Shown: in pieces, positions 38,306 through 48,357 of the stretch
How positions within the stretch are numbered: the stretch's first letter is position 1
How the letters are laid out: each line of letters opens with the position of its first letter
DNA from: Buttiauxella selenatireducens
GTDB lineage: Bacteria > Pseudomonadota > Gammaproteobacteria > Enterobacterales > Enterobacteriaceae
Length of the DNA: 64,000 bases
Direction: 5' to 3'
NCBI RefSeq assembly: GCF_031432975.1
Contig: NZ_CP133838.1
Coordinates: 620,001 to 684,000, forward strand
Program-made: the position numbers and the translations under genes
Notes under the pieces: generated by a model
Seen by the model: the letters and a program-made list of their open reading frames with translations, nothing else
Told to the model about the DNA's origin: nothing
Database searches by the model: none

Positions 38306-39171
38306 CGGCGTACTGGAATCAGATACTCGCAACGGATCTGCATTGGTCGGTCTTGAACACGCGCTTCTTCTTGCGGGAAGAAGCGTTCAATGTCCTGGCC
38401 TTTACGACGGGTCAGATTAAGCGATGGCATGCAGGTGCCGTAAATTGTCAGGATGAACTCCTGCAAGCCCGTGCCTGGCCCTTCGTAGTCGAACTGAACG
38501 TAATCCCCGCCTTCCAACCTGACCGGATGAGAGTCTGGTAAGAATCCATTCGCCATTTCTGGTGTCAGTGCAGTGGTATAGAAGACTTCTTGTTCGTCAT
38601 CTTTCTCAATGCTTGGGCGTGGTTCATGCAAACCGTACAGCACCCGTGGCAACGTCGGCGCATTGCCGAGGAATTGTGTCCAGAACTGGATACGCATTTC
38701 ATTACGGAAATCAGAGATTTGCTCAAGCGTACAGCTGTAACTTTGTGTGACACCCACCAAATGAGTTTCTGGCAGCGTGACAAATTGCGCTCGTGGCAAC
38801 GTATATGCGTCTAAACGTAGCGGCGGACGCATGCCAAACGAGCTCCAGTCCGGGGAGCGGCGATACAATGCAGGCGTTTGAGCAAACTGCTTTTTGAAGG
38901 CACGAGTAAAGGTTTGCTGTGAGTCAAAACGATACTGCAAAGCTATATCAAGAATAGGTCGTGCAGTCAGGCGCAGCGCCACAGCAGATTTTGAAAGCCG
39001 GCGAGCACGGATGTATGCGCCAATGGCGTGACCGGTTACCTCTTTAAACATCCGTTGTAGATGCCACTTGGAATAACCTGCTTTCGCCGCCACATTATCC
39101 AGTGACAGAGGTTGATCCAAATGACCTTCTAGCCAGGTTAATAGATCGCGAATGATCCCTGCCTGATCCAT
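38302..39171 (-). CDS. rob: Rob, AraC/XylS-family stress regulator
   Basis: 289 residues, as in E. coli. The N-terminal AraC-type DNA-binding domain (about 1-110) is nearly identical to E. coli Rob: AAKAGYSKWHLQRMFKEVTG (first HTH) and ILDIALQYRFDSQQTFTRAF (second). The C-terminal half is a GyrI-like ligand-binding domain ending in CEYLIPVRR. Rob activates the mar/sox/rob regulon (acrAB, micF) and binds bile salts and decanoate. Over 200 AT-rich bases separate it from the divergent creA. Confidence 0.98.
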   Translation of the reverse strand: MDQAGIIRDLLTWLEGHLDQPLSLDNVAAKAGYSKWHLQRMFKEVTGHAIGAYIRARRLSKSAVALRLTARPILDIALQYRFDSQQTFTRAFKKQFAQTPALYRRSPDWSSFGMRPPLRLDAYTLPRAQFVTLPETHLVGVTQSYSCTLEQISDFRNEMRIQFWTQFLGNAPTLPRVLYGLHEPRPSIEKDDEQEVFYTTALTPEMANGFLPDSHPVRLEGGDYVQFDYEGPGTGLQEFILTIYGTCMPSLNLTRRKGQDIERFFPQEEARVQDRPMQIRCEYLIPVRR

Positions 39172-39378
39172 ATAATATCCTCATCCTGACACGGTGAGTG
39201 CCGTTAATGCCGGCGATGATAGCACTTTTTGTTGTTTTGACATTCAGAGTTTTTTTTAACAAGACGTGCCAAAATCAGTAACTCATTCCGGTAATTTTAT
39301 TAATAACGTGATATTAAACGATTTTTTAATACGAAGAGTTAATAGTCTCTAAAGGTAATCTTAACCAATGGTAACAAT

Positions 39379-39849
39379 ATGAAATATAAAGTTTTAGCTG
39401 TTCTGGGTTCACTGCTGCTTATCTCGCTGGGTGCGAGAGCTGAACAAATCGGTTCAGTGGATACCGTTTTTAAGATGATTGGCCCAGACCATAAAATTAT
39501 TGTCGAAGCGTTTGATGATCCCGATGTACAGAACGTAACGTGCTATGTCAGTCGCGCTAAAACCGGTGGCATTAAAGGCGGGTTGGGTCTTGCGGAAGAC
39601 ACTTCTGATGCTGCTATTTCCTGCCAGCAAGTTGGGCCGGTGGAATTAAGTGAGAAGATCAAATCAGGGAAAGCACAGGGAGATGTCGTGTTCCAGAAAC
39701 GGACTTCTCTGGTTTTCAAGAAGCTACAAGTGGTGCGTTTTTATGATGCGAAGCGTAACACGCTGGCCTATCTGGCTTATTCGGACAAAGTAGTCGAAGG
39801 TTCGCCAAAAAATGCGGTAAGCGCCGTGCCGATTATGCCGTGGAAATAG
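39379..39849 (+). CDS. creA: CreA, conserved periplasmic protein
   Basis: 156 residues with a signal peptide [21 protein letters not shown] followed by EQIGSVDT (cleavage near 21). The mature protein contains the family stretches [20 protein letters not shown] and two cysteines ([15 protein letters not shown]) likely to form a disulfide. Function is unknown. It is the first gene of creABC; creB begins 13 bp after its stop. Confidence 0.95.
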   Translation: MKYKVLAVLGSLLLISLGARAEQIGSVDTVFKMIGPDHKIIVEAFDDPDVQNVTCYVSRAKTGGIKGGLGLAEDTSDAAISCQQVGPVELSEKIKSGKAQGDVVFQKRTSLVFKKLQVVRFYDAKRNTLAYLAYSDKVVEGSPKNAVSAVPIMPWK

Positions 39850-39862
39850 CAGGGAGCGCGCG

Positions 39863-40558
39863 ATGAGCCAGGCCACTATCTGGTTAGTTGAAGATGAAAC
39901 CAGTATTGCTGATACGTTGATCTATATGTTGCAGCAGGAAGGATTCTCTGTACGTGCCTTCGATCGCGGCTTGCCTGTGTTGGATGCCGTACGTGAAGAA
40001 CGTCCAGATCTGGCTATTCTGGATGTTGGCTTGCCTGATATTAATGGCTTCGAGCTTTGTCGTCGTTTACTCGCTGATTATCCAGAATTACCGTTGCTGT
40101 TTCTTACTGCGCGCAGTGAAGAGGTCGATAGGTTGATTGGCCTGGAGATCGGCGCAGATGATTACATTGCGAAGCCGTTTTCACCTCGTGAAGTGTGTGC
40201 CAGGGTACGAACCGTGCTGCGTCGTTTGCAAAAACAACGGCAAGGCCTGGCGGGAAGTGTTCAGCGGATTGGGTTGTTTGAATTCAATGAAATGGCGGCG
40301 CAAATATCCTGGTGCCAACAGCCACTGCTGCTCACGCGTTATGAGTATTTGTTAATGAAGACTTTTTTGCAGTGGCCTGGACGCGTCTTTTCCCGCCAAC
40401 AGCTGATGGATTTGGTGTGGAGTTCAGCCGAGGAAAGTTTTGATCGAACGGTGGATACGCACATCAAAACGTTGCGCGCCAAACTGCGTGCGATCAACCC
40501 CGATCTGTCGCCGATCAATACGCACCGTGGCTTAGGTTACAGCCTTGGAGCGAATTAA
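39863..40558 (+). CDS. creB: CreB, OmpR-type response regulator
   Basis: 231 residues. Receiver domain with acidic pair near residues 10-11 and phospho-acceptor Asp54 (LAILDVGLPD), Lys in IAKPFSPRE near 104, and a winged-helix OmpR DNA-binding domain (about 130-230: RVFSRQQLMDLVW, DRTVDTHIKTLRAKL). It binds cre-tags (TTCAC-N6-TTCAC) and controls carbon-source-dependent genes including creD. It overlaps creC by 1 bp. Confidence 0.97.
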   Translation: MSQATIWLVEDETSIADTLIYMLQQEGFSVRAFDRGLPVLDAVREERPDLAILDVGLPDINGFELCRRLLADYPELPLLFLTARSEEVDRLIGLEIGADDYIAKPFSPREVCARVRTVLRRLQKQRQGLAGSVQRIGLFEFNEMAAQISWCQQPLLLTRYEYLLMKTFLQWPGRVFSRQQLMDLVWSSAEESFDRTVDTHIKTLRAKLRAINPDLSPINTHRGLGYSLGAN

Positions 40559-41985
40559 TGCGCATTGGAATGCGTCTGTTGCTGGGTTATTTTTTGATAG
40601 TGGCCATTGCAGCCTGGTTTGTTCTATCCATCTTTTTGCAAGAGGTGAAACCCGGCGTCCGGCGCGCAACGGAAGGCACGTTAATTGATACCGCTACGTT
40701 ACTCGCCGAATTTGCTAAAGCCGACATGTTGGCGGGAAATGCTCATAATGGCCAACTCGCACAGGCGTTTTCACGACTCAATCAGCATAATTTCCGGGCC
40801 AACATCAGTGGCATTACCAAGTCTAAAAATGAATACCATGTCTATCTGACGGATGCTAAAGGCATCGTTTTGTTTGATTCCAGTGGCAACGCGACAGGCC
40901 AGGATTATTCACGCTGGAACGATGTGTGGCTCACGCTTCAAGGGAAATACGGCGCACGCAGTACGCCAATTAACGCCAACAATCCTGAAAGCACAGTGAT
41001 GTATGTGGCAGCACCTGTCCGCGACGGGCAAAACATTATCGGTGTGCTGAGCGTGGGTAAACCCAACAGTGCAATGGAACCGGTAATACGCCGTAGCGAA
41101 CGGCGTATTTTGTGGGCAGGCGTCGCGCTGCTGGGTATCGCTTTGCTGATTGGTTTTGGGTTTGTGCTGTGGATTAACCGATCTATCGGCAAACTGGTTC
41201 GCTATGCCGACTCGGTCACAACGGAGCACCCTTTACCTCTGCCTAAACCTGCCAGTAGCGAATTACGTAGACTGGCATTGGCCCTGGAAAGTATGCGAGT
41301 GAAGCTTGAAGGGAAGAACGGCATCGAGCAGTACGTTCATGCTTTGACCCACGAACTGAAAAGCCCTATGGCCGCTATTCGGGGGGCGGCAGAGATTTTA
41401 CGTGAAGGTCCCCCGCCTGCTGTGGTGGAGAAGTTTTCGGCAAACATTCTTCAGCAAAATCTACGTATGCAGCAATTGGTCGATAATTTATTGCGCCAGG
41501 CTAAGTTAGAAAGCCGAATCGAAATCACGACTCAAACAATCAATCTGCCTGCACTGTTTTCCACGTTATGCGATAGCCGTGAAGTGGTTGCTCGCGGTAA
41601 ACAGATTGCGTTAAGCATTGATGAAAATATCCCAACCGGCGTATCCGTTGAAGGCGATGCGGCCTTACTTGAGCAATCGATTGGGAACTTGCTGGATAAC
41701 GCACTCGATTTTACCCCTCCAGGCGGTGAGATTGTGTTGAGTGTTGAGCAACGCATTGGGCAGACCACTATTCTTGTTTCAGATACTGGAAGTGGGATCC
41801 CGGACTACGCGCAAGGCCGTTTATTCGAGCGCTTTTACTCATTACCGCGCAGTAATGGGCAGAAAAGTAGTGGTTTAGGGTTAGCGTTTGTTCAGGAGGT
41901 TGCTCGTTTGCATCGCGGGACCATTATTCTGGAAAATCGCCCCGAGGGAGGCGCGCAAGCCAGGTTGGTCTTACCAGGAAAATAA
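40558..41985 (+). CDS. creC: CreC, sensor histidine kinase
   Basis: 475 residues. Two transmembrane helices (about 5-27 and 184-206) flank a periplasmic Cache-like sensor with YHVYLTDAKGIVLFDSSG. A HAMP-like linker precedes the H-box HALTHELKSPM with phospho-acceptor His265. N, G1 and G2 boxes follow (LDNALDFTP, DTGSGIP, GLGLAFV). CreC phosphorylates CreB during growth on minimal or fermentable media; the direct ligand is unknown. Confidence 0.97.
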   Translation: MRIGMRLLLGYFLIVAIAAWFVLSIFLQEVKPGVRRATEGTLIDTATLLAEFAKADMLAGNAHNGQLAQAFSRLNQHNFRANISGITKSKNEYHVYLTDAKGIVLFDSSGNATGQDYSRWNDVWLTLQGKYGARSTPINANNPESTVMYVAAPVRDGQNIIGVLSVGKPNSAMEPVIRRSERRILWAGVALLGIALLIGFGFVLWINRSIGKLVRYADSVTTEHPLPLPKPASSELRRLALALESMRVKLEGKNGIEQYVHALTHELKSPMAAIRGAAEILREGPPPAVVEKFSANILQQNLRMQQLVDNLLRQAKLESRIEITTQTINLPALFSTLCDSREVVARGKQIALSIDENIPTGVSVEGDAALLEQSIGNLLDNALDFTPPGGEIVLSVEQRIGQTTILVSDTGSGIPDYAQGRLFERFYSLPRSNGQKSSGLGLAFVQEVARLHRGTIILENRPEGGAQARLVLPGK

Positions 41986-41994
41986 TTTTACCTC

Positions 41995-42010
41995 TTCACC
42001 GTCCCTTCAC
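41995..42010 (+). promoter_or_regulatory. cre-tag (CreB binding site) before creD
   Basis: TTCAC-CGTCCC-TTCAC matches exactly the direct repeat TTCAC-N6-TTCAC bound by CreB. It lies 63 bp upstream of the creD start, in the gap after creC. Confidence 0.9.
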
Positions 42011-42072
42011 ACAACTTCATTGAGCCCCCACATTCGCTCGCTATCCTCGCCACATCAAAAATGGAGGGGATT

Positions 42073-43431
42073 ATGTTGAAATCTGCGTTGTTCTGGAAAG
42101 TGATGACCCTGTTGGGATGTATGGTTGTGTTGTTGATTCCGTTAAGCATGCTGAGTTCGCTTATTAATGAACGCAGCAATTATCGGGATGATGTTGAGCA
42201 GTCGCTGGCCCAGAGTACCAGCGGGTCGCAAACCGTGACTGGCCCACTGATTGCAATTCCTGTGACGGAGCTGACGACGGTCATAGAAGATAATAAAGAG
42301 ATCAAAAAAGAGAGCAGATTCATTCGTTACTATCTGCCGGAGAACCTCAGCGTTGTGGGAAAGCAGGCCGTTGAACCGCGCCATATTGGTATTTATGAAG
42401 GGCAGATTTGGCGTACAGATTTAACGCTGAATGCCAGTTTCAATCGTCAACAACTGAAAGGTGATGATGGTGTAGAGACTCGTTTAGGGACTCCTTATGT
42501 GGTGCTGGCCATTGGAGACTCACGTGGTATTGGCAAGGTGGGTGAACTGAACATTAACGGCCAGTCTTACCCTATCGAACCTGGAAGTAACTTACCCGGT
42601 GTTGAACAGGGGCTGCATGCGAAAATCCCTCTGGAACTGCTTCAGAGCGACAAACTCACGTTACGTTTCACGCTGGATTTAATGGGGACAAAACAGCTTG
42701 CCCTGGTGCCGCTTGGGCGCAACAGCCAGTTCAGCCTGACCAGCAACTGGCCGCATCCTAATTTCATTGGCGATTTCCTACCACGGCAGCGTACCGTTTC
42801 TGAAAGCGGTTTTACTGCAAACTGGCAGAGCACATGGTTTGCCAATAACCTCAATACCAGTTTTGATGATGCCCGTTTAATTGATGTTAGCCGACTGCCG
42901 ACTTTCAGCGTCACGGTGGCAAATCCCGTTGACCAGTACCAATTGACGGACCGTGCGGTGAAATACGCTATTCTGTTGATTGGTTTGACGTTTATGAGCT
43001 TCTTCCTGATGGAAACTCTGACCGGTTTGCGCGTTCACCCAATGCAGTATTTACTGGTCGGGCTGTCGCTGGTGATGTTTTATCTGGTACTGCTCGCGGT
43101 TTCGGAACATACAGGATTTAACGGTGCATGGTTACTGGCGAGTTTGGTCTGCGCGGGGATTAACGGTTTTTATCTTAAAGCGGTTCTGAATAGCTGGAAA
43201 GCAAGCATGATGTTCACTCTGGGGTTGCTGATACTTGATGCGGTGCTCTGGCAACTCCTCCAGTCTGAAGACAGCGCTTTGCTGCTTGGCACGGGAGTCC
43301 TTTTCGCTTCGTTGTCAGCCATTATGCTGCTAACGAGAAATATTGATTGGTATCGCATGGGGAGCAAAGTGCAGACTCAGACCGTCGATGACAGGCAGGA
43401 GGATCCCGAGCGTTTCAGGCTGTGGAAGTGA
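42073..43431 (+). CDS. creD: CreD, inner membrane protein
   Basis: 452 residues from the ATG at 42073 (MLKSALFWKVMTLLG); an ATG at 42061 overlaps the ribosome site. One N-terminal membrane helix, a large periplasmic domain (about 35-300) with SGSQTVTGPLIAIPV, then six or so C-terminal helices including YAILLIGLTFMSFFLMETL. CreD is strongly induced by CreBC; overexpression gives colicin E2 tolerance in E. coli. Biochemical role unknown. Confidence 0.95.
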   Translation: MLKSALFWKVMTLLGCMVVLLIPLSMLSSLINERSNYRDDVEQSLAQSTSGSQTVTGPLIAIPVTELTTVIEDNKEIKKESRFIRYYLPENLSVVGKQAVEPRHIGIYEGQIWRTDLTLNASFNRQQLKGDDGVETRLGTPYVVLAIGDSRGIGKVGELNINGQSYPIEPGSNLPGVEQGLHAKIPLELLQSDKLTLRFTLDLMGTKQLALVPLGRNSQFSLTSNWPHPNFIGDFLPRQRTVSESGFTANWQSTWFANNLNTSFDDARLIDVSRLPTFSVTVANPVDQYQLTDRAVKYAILLIGLTFMSFFLMETLTGLRVHPMQYLLVGLSLVMFYLVLLAVSEHTGFNGAWLLASLVCAGINGFYLKAVLNSWKASMMFTLGLLILDAVLWQLLQSEDSALLLGTGVLFASLSAIMLLTRNIDWYRMGSKVQTQTVDDRQEDPERFRLWK

Positions 43432-43452
43432 CAGCTTTATAGATATAAAAAG

Positions 43453-43478
43453 AAAAGGGCGGATGTTATCCGCCCTTT
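43453..43478. terminator. Bidirectional terminator between creD and arcA
   Basis: Stem GGGCGGAT (43457-43464) and ATCCGCCC (43468-43475) with GTT loop, flanked by AAAA and TTT, between convergent genes. Confidence 0.9.
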
Positions 43479-43500
43479 CAAATCATGTTTGATTACAGGT

Positions 43501-44217
43501 TTATTCCTGTAAATCGCCACAGAAGCGATAACCTTCGCCGTGGATGGTAGCGATGATTTCAGGTGTATCTGGGGTCGACTCGAAGTGCTTACGAATACGA
43601 CGAATTGTGACGTCAACGGTACGGTCGTGCGGTTTCAACTCACGGCCTGTCATCTTTTTCAGCAACTCAGCACGCGACTGAATCTTCCCAGGGTTTTCAC
43701 AGAAGTGCAGCATGGCGCGGAATTCGCTACGCGGCAACTTGTACTGCTCACCATTTGGGCTAACCAAAGAACGGCTGTTGATATCCAGCTCCCAACCATT
43801 GAACTTATAGCTTTCAACGGAACGACGTTCTTCGCTGATTGCACCCAGGTTCATAGTACGAGACAACAGGTTACGCGCACGGATGGTTAATTCACGTGGA
43901 TTGAATGGCTTAGTGATGTAGTCATCTGCGCCGATTTCAAGACCAAGGATTTTATCCACTTCGTTGTCACGACCAGTCAAGAACATCAACGCCACATTAG
44001 CTTGCTCACGCAATTCGCGTGCCAGCAGCAGGCCATTTTTACCTGGCAAGTTGATATCCATAATGACCAGATTGATGTCATTATCGGAAAGAATCTGATG
44101 CATTTCAGCGCCATCTGTCGCTTCAAATACATCATAACCTTCAGCTTCAAAAATGCTCTTTAACGTATTGCGTGTTACTAATTCGTCTTCGACGATAAGA
44201 ATGTGCGGGGTCTGCAT
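43501..44217 (-). CDS. arcA: ArcA, aerobic respiration control response regulator
   Basis: 238 residues, as in E. coli. OmpR-type regulator phosphorylated by ArcB under low oxygen; represses aerobic respiration genes. Receiver domain with phospho-acceptor Asp54 ([11 protein letters not shown]), Thr/Lys switch residues in LTGRDNE and [10 protein letters not shown]; winged-helix domain about 135-235 with [16 protein letters not shown] and [16 protein letters not shown] 640-bp gene-poor region lies upstream, so the transcript probably has a long leader. Confidence 0.98.
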   Translation of the reverse strand: MQTPHILIVEDELVTRNTLKSIFEAEGYDVFEATDGAEMHQILSDNDINLVIMDINLPGKNGLLLARELREQANVALMFLTGRDNEVDKILGLEIGADDYITKPFNPRELTIRARNLLSRTMNLGAISEERRSVESYKFNGWELDINSRSLVSPNGEQYKLPRSEFRAMLHFCENPGKIQSRAELLKKMTGRELKPHDRTVDVTIRRIRKHFESTPDTPEIIATIHGEGYRFCGDLQE

Positions 44218-44857
44218 GTTTGCTACCTAAAATTGCCAACTAAATCAAAACAGGAAGTACAAAAGTCCCTGACCTGCCTAATACATGCCATAAATTAACA
44301 TGTCTGGCGTAACATGACTAAAGTACGTAATTGCGTTCTTGATGCACTTTCCATCAACGTCAACAACATCATTAGCTTGGTCGTGGGTACTTTTCCCTCT
44401 GGACCCGACGGTGTCAAAAACGGTTGTTATCCTAACCATTTTAACAGCAACATAACAGGCAGGACCGCTTTAGACATCTGATAAAACTACGCTTCGTTGA
44501 CATATATCAAATTCAATTGTAGCACGTTAACAGTTTGATGAAATCATCGTAGCGTTTTGCGAGCTTGCGTCACATTTTTCTAATAATCAATATAGTTACG
44601 TGAATCGATTATTAAACAACGCAAATCTGAAAGTTCAGCGCTATTTTGTCTATTTTTAATCAAATAAAACAATGCGATAATGCGATTTAAATCACCTTGC
44701 GATGCTGGTCTAACCACGAAAATGCATTCAATGTATTTATGATTTGCATTGAACATGTTTTATAAATGAATGTTACTTTAATGTAAATTTTTGCCGCGTA
44801 TTATCATTTGAATTTTGTGATTGTCCGTTTTTGGATACTTTTTTAAAGAGAGCTGTA
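44218..44857. other. Long intergenic region upstream of arcA and yjtD
   Basis: 640 bp without an intact long gene. It contains the yjjY-like stretch (44314-44455), strongly conserved in E. coli, and an AT-rich half (44480-44850) with many TAAT/TTAA tracts and repeated ATGCATTxA-like motifs, suitable for arcA promoters on the minus strand. In E. coli arcA has several promoters spread over this interval. I cannot place single -10/-35 elements with confidence. Confidence 0.5.
44314..44455 (+). pseudogene. yjjY: yjjY-like sequence with +1 frameshift
   Basis: From the ATG at 44314 the frame gives MTKVRNCVLDALSINVNN, the same N-terminus as the 46-residue E. coli YjjY. After VVGT a TTTT run replaces the expected TTT, and the frame is lost. 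Removing one T restores TFPLDPTVSKT and ILTILTAT ending in TAA at 44453-44455, again matching E. coli. As it stands the frame continues to a TGA at 44479-44481 (55 codons). Either the gene is broken here, or this strip is conserved as DNA (arcA control or antisense region) rather than as protein. Confidence 0.65.
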
Positions 44858-45559
44858 ATGCGTTTTTTAATTATTTTGGTCGCTCCAGCCCGAGCTGAAA
44901 ATGTGGGGGCAGCAGCCCGCGCCATGAAGACCATGGGGTTTGCTGAATTGCGCGTTGTTGACAGTGAAGCTGACCGTCAACCGGAAGCCCGTTGGGTCGC
45001 GCATGGCTCCGGCGATGTGCTGGATAATGCGCAGCATTTCAATACGCTGGCGCAAGCATTGCATGACGTCGATTTTACCATTGCGACAACGGCACGTAGC
45101 CGCGCCAAATTCCATTACTACGCCACGCCGCAGCAACTGGTTCCGCTACTCGAAGAAAAACGTAATTGGGTGGGAACGGCTGCATTGGTCTTTGGTCGCG
45201 AAGATTCGGGATTAACCAATGAAGAGCTTGAATTGGCCGATGTGCTAACCGGTGTGCCGATGGTGGCCGATTATCCGTCGCTCAATCTCGGCCAGGCCGT
45301 GATGGTTTACTGCTATCAACTGTCAGCTTTGATGCAGCAAGCTGCGCCGGAGCATGATGTGGTGGATGCTCAACAACTGGGTGCACTCCGTGCCAGGATC
45401 ACGTCACTACTCGAACGTGTGGAAGCCAGTGACGACCAAAAAATGGTCGACTGGTTGCAGCAACGTCTTGGGCTTTTGGCACAGCGCGATACGGCAATGT
45501 TGCATCGTTTGCTTCATGATATTGAAAAAAAACTACCAGAGAAAAATGCTGGAAACTGA
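44858..45559 (+). CDS. yjtD: YjtD, SPOUT-family RNA methyltransferase
   Basis: 233 residues from the ATG at 44858 with AAAGAGAG upstream; the extra codons to 44831 are not conserved. It is a TrmJ-like SPOUT methyltransferase: ILVAPARAENVGAAARAMKT at the N-terminus, ATTARSRAKFH near 80, the SAM knot ALVFGREDSGLTNEEL (about 109-124) and DYPSLNLGQAVMVYCYQL (about 138-155). The substrate RNA is not established for E. coli YjtD. It is the last gene before the thr operon, as in E. coli. Confidence 0.93.
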   Translation: MRFLIILVAPARAENVGAAARAMKTMGFAELRVVDSEADRQPEARWVAHGSGDVLDNAQHFNTLAQALHDVDFTIATTARSRAKFHYYATPQQLVPLLEEKRNWVGTAALVFGREDSGLTNEELELADVLTGVPMVADYPSLNLGQAVMVYCYQLSALMQQAAPEHDVVDAQQLGALRARITSLLERVEASDDQKMVDWLQQRLGLLAQRDTAMLHRLLHDIEKKLPEKNAGN

Positions 45560-45679
45560 GTTGATACTAGTGAAATTGCGGTGTGTTGCCCCGCTTTTTT
45601 CAGCGCAATGACCCCGTTTTTTGATGTTTTATCAGCGTTCAGCGGTAGCCTAGTTCATATCGCTAAAATTAAAAATAAA

Positions 45680-45716
45680 TTGACTTAACCTGCCGGATAC
45701 TTTAGTCAATATAGGT
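45680..45716 (+). promoter_or_regulatory. thr operon promoter region
   Basis: TTGACT (45680-45685) is followed by TTTAGT (45701-45706) and TATAGG (45710-45715). The same elements in the same order occur before E. coli thrL. Which hexamer is the -10 cannot be settled by eye. The leader peptide starts about 30 bp downstream. Confidence 0.65.
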
Positions 45717-45743
45717 AAATCAGATTACGAGCACACAACATCC

Positions 45744-45812
45744 ATGATTCGCATCAGCCCAATGACAACAATTATTACAACCACTATTACCACAGGTAAC
45801 GGTGCGGGCTGA
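45744..45812 (+). CDS. thrL: ThrL, thr operon leader peptide
   Basis: 22 codons encoding MIRISPMTTIITTTITTGNGAG, with seven threonine and five isoleucine codons. Ribosome stalling at these when charged tRNA-Thr or tRNA-Ile is scarce allows the antiterminator to form. The last ten bases of coding sequence (GGTGCGGGCT, 45801-45810) are complementary to the 5' arm of the attenuator. Compared with the 21-residue E. coli peptide the N-terminal half differs, while the NGAG end is conserved. Confidence 0.95.
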   Translation: MIRISPMTTIITTTITTGNGAG

Positions 45813-45834
45813 CGCATACAGGAAAAACGAAAAA

Positions 45835-45866
45835 AGCCCGCACCTAAACAGTGCGGGCTTTTTTTT
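45835..45866 (+). terminator. thr attenuator
   Basis: Stem AGCCCGCAC (45835-45843) and GTGCGGGCT (45851-45859) with a 7-nt loop and a run of eight T. The alternative pairing is between 45801-45810 and 45835-45844. Terminator and antiterminator are mutually exclusive. Confidence 0.96.
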
Positions 45867-45893
45867 GGACCAAAAACTCAAAGGTAATAATAA

Positions 45894-48356
45894 ATGCGAG
45901 TGTTGAAATTCGGTGGTACTTCAGTGGCAAATGCGGAGCGTTTTCTTCGTGTTGCCGATATCCTGGAAAGCAATGCCAAACAGGGGCAGGTCGCAACCGT
46001 GCTGTCTGCCCCGGCGAAAATTACCAACCACCTCGTTGCCATGATTGAAAAAACCATCGGCGGCCAGGATGCAGTACCGAATATCAGCGACGCAGAACGT
46101 ATTTTTGGTGAACTCCTGAAGGGGCTTGCTGATGCACAGTCTGGTTTCCCACTCGAACAACTCAAAGCTGCTGTTGACCAGGAGTTTGCTCAGCTGAAGC
46201 ATGTTCTGCATGGCATCAGCTTACTGGGCCAATGTCCGGACAGCATCAACGCCGCGATCATTTGCCGTGGTGAAAAGCTCTCTATCGCCATCATGGCTGA
46301 ATTGCTCAAAGCTCGCGGGCACAACGTGACGGTGATTGATCCGGTCGAGAAACTTCTTGCCGTTGGGCATTACCTTGAGTCTACTGTCGATATTACTGAG
46401 TCCACTCGCCGCATCGCTGCCAGCCGTATCCCTGCGGACCATATGATTCTGATGGCAGGTTTCACTGCCGGAAACGATAAAGGCGAGTTGGTGGTGTTAG
46501 GACGTAACGGTTCTGATTATTCTGCTGCCGTGCTGGCCGCCTGTTTACGGGCAGACTGTTGTGAGATCTGGACTGATGTTGACGGCGTATATACTTGTGA
46601 CCCACGCCAGGTTCCAGACGCCAGGCTGCTGAAATCGATGTCGTATCAGGAAGCCATGGAGCTTTCTTACTTCGGCGCTAAAGTCCTTCACCCACGCACT
46701 ATTACCCCCATCGCTCAGTTCCAAATCCCATGTCTGATTAAAAACACCGGAAACCCTCAAGCGCCAGGCACCTTAATTGGTGGAGAAAGTGACGAGGATG
46801 GCCTGCCGGTTAAAGGCATCACCAACCTGAATAATATGGCGATGTTTAACGTCTCAGGCCCAGGCATGAAAGGCATGGTCGGTATGGCGGCACGTGTATT
46901 CGCCGCGATGTCCCGTGCCGGAATTTCCGTCGTACTGATTACTCAGTCATCTTCTGAATACAGTATCAGCTTCTGCGTGCCGCAAGCCGATTGCGCACGT
47001 GCTCGTCGCGCGATGGAAGATGAGTTCTATCTCGAACTCAAAGAAGGCCTTCTGGAGCCGATGTCCATCATGGAGCACCTGGCGATCATCTCCGTGGTGG
47101 GTGACGGCATGCGTACCTTGCGTGGCATCTCCGCCAAGTTCTTTGCCGCACTGGCTCGCGCAAACATTAATATCGTGGCGATCGCTCAGGGTTCTTCAGA
47201 GCGCTCTATCTCTGTCGTGGTCAGTAACGACGATGCTGTGACCGGTGTTCGTGTGACGCACCAGATGCTGTTTAATACCGACCAGGTCATCGAAGTATTC
47301 CTTATTGGGGTAGGCGGCGTGGGTGCGGCATTGCTGGAGCAGGTCAAACGCCAGCAGGCATGGCTGAAGAAAAAGCACATCGATTTGCGTGTGTGCGGTG
47401 TGGCGAACTCCAAAGCGCTGCTGACAAACATTCACGGCCTGAATTTAGAGAACTGGGAAGAAGAGCTTGCGGCGGCGAAAGAGCCCTTCAATCTTGGGCG
47501 TCTGATCCGTTTAGTGAAAGAGTATCACCTGCTGAACCCTGTGATTGTCGACTGCACCTCAAGCCAGGCGGTTGCTGATCAATATGCTGATTTCCTGGGA
47601 GAAGGTTTCCACGTCGTGACGCCGAACAAGAAGGCGAATACTTCCAGCATGAATTATTACCATCAGATGCGTAATGCGGCGGAAAAATCGCGCCGTAAAT
47701 TCCTCTATGACACCAACGTTGGCGCAGGATTACCGGTTATCGAAAACCTACAGAACTTGCTGAATGCGGGTGATGAATTACAACGTTTCTCCGGCATTCT
47801 TTCTGGTTCGCTGTCGTTCATCTTCGGCAAACTTGATGAAGGAATGAGCCTGTCAGAAGCCACCAAAGTGGCTCGCGAAATGGGTTATACCGAACCCGAT
47901 CCGCGTGATGACCTGTCCGGTATGGATGTGGCGCGTAAGCTGCTGATTCTGGCTCGTGAAACAGGCAGCAATCTTGAGCTGTCTGATATTGTCATTGAGC
48001 CCGTTTTACCTCAGACATTTGATTCCAGCGGCGATGTTGAATCATTCATGGCACGCATACCGCAACTGGATGACGAGTTCTCCGCTCGTGTGGCACAAGC
48101 CCGCGACGAAGGAAAAGTGCTGCGCTATGTTGGCGTGATTGAAGCTGATGGGAGCTGCAAAGTTAAAATTGATGCGGTAGATGGTAATGACCCACTGTAT
48201 AAAGTTAAAAACGGTGAAAATGCCCTGGCATTCTACAGCCACTACTATCAACCGTTACCGCTAGTTCTTCGTGGCTACGGAGCCGGAAATGATGTGACCG
48301 CAGCCGGTGTTTTCGCCGACTTATTGCGCACTTTGTCATGGAAGTTAGGAGTTTAA
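45894..48356 (+). CDS. thrA: ThrA, aspartokinase I / homoserine dehydrogenase I
   Basis: 820 residues, as in E. coli. A bifunctional enzyme for the first and third steps of threonine synthesis. The kinase part (about 1-250) starts with [13 protein letters not shown]; two ACT-type regulatory regions (about 310-460; [14 protein letters not shown] and [16 protein letters not shown]) bind threonine for feedback inhibition. The dehydrogenase domain follows with the nucleotide loop [13 protein letters not shown] (about 470) and [16 protein letters not shown] (about 620). It starts 27 bp after the attenuator T-run. Confidence 0.99.
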   Translation: MRVLKFGGTSVANAERFLRVADILESNAKQGQVATVLSAPAKITNHLVAMIEKTIGGQDAVPNISDAERIFGELLKGLADAQSGFPLEQLKAAVDQEFAQLKHVLHGISLLGQCPDSINAAIICRGEKLSIAIMAELLKARGHNVTVIDPVEKLLAVGHYLESTVDITESTRRIAASRIPADHMILMAGFTAGNDKGELVVLGRNGSDYSAAVLAACLRADCCEIWTDVDGVYTCDPRQVPDARLLKSMSYQEAMELSYFGAKVLHPRTITPIAQFQIPCLIKNTGNPQAPGTLIGGESDEDGLPVKGITNLNNMAMFNVSGPGMKGMVGMAARVFAAMSRAGISVVLITQSSSEYSISFCVPQADCARARRAMEDEFYLELKEGLLEPMSIMEHLAIISVVGDGMRTLRGISAKFFAALARANINIVAIAQGSSERSISVVVSNDDAVTGVRVTHQMLFNTDQVIEVFLIGVGGVGAALLEQVKRQQAWLKKKHIDLRVCGVANSKALLTNIHGLNLENWEEELAAAKEPFNLGRLIRLVKEYHLLNPVIVDCTSSQAVADQYADFLGEGFHVVTPNKKANTSSMNYYHQMRNAAEKSRRKFLYDTNVGAGLPVIENLQNLLNAGDELQRFSGILSGSLSFIFGKLDEGMSLSEATKVAREMGYTEPDPRDDLSGMDVARKLLILARETGSNLELSDIVIEPVLPQTFDSSGDVESFMARIPQLDDEFSARVAQARDEGKVLRYVGVIEADGSCKVKIDAVDGNDPLYKVKNGENALAFYSHYYQPLPLVLRGYGAGNDVTAAGVFADLLRTLSWKLGV

Positions 48357-48357
48357 G

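Noticed and set aside
45576-45600. Possible terminator after yjtD
   Set aside because: Only a 4-bp GCGG/CCGC stem precedes the T-run, too weak to annotate.
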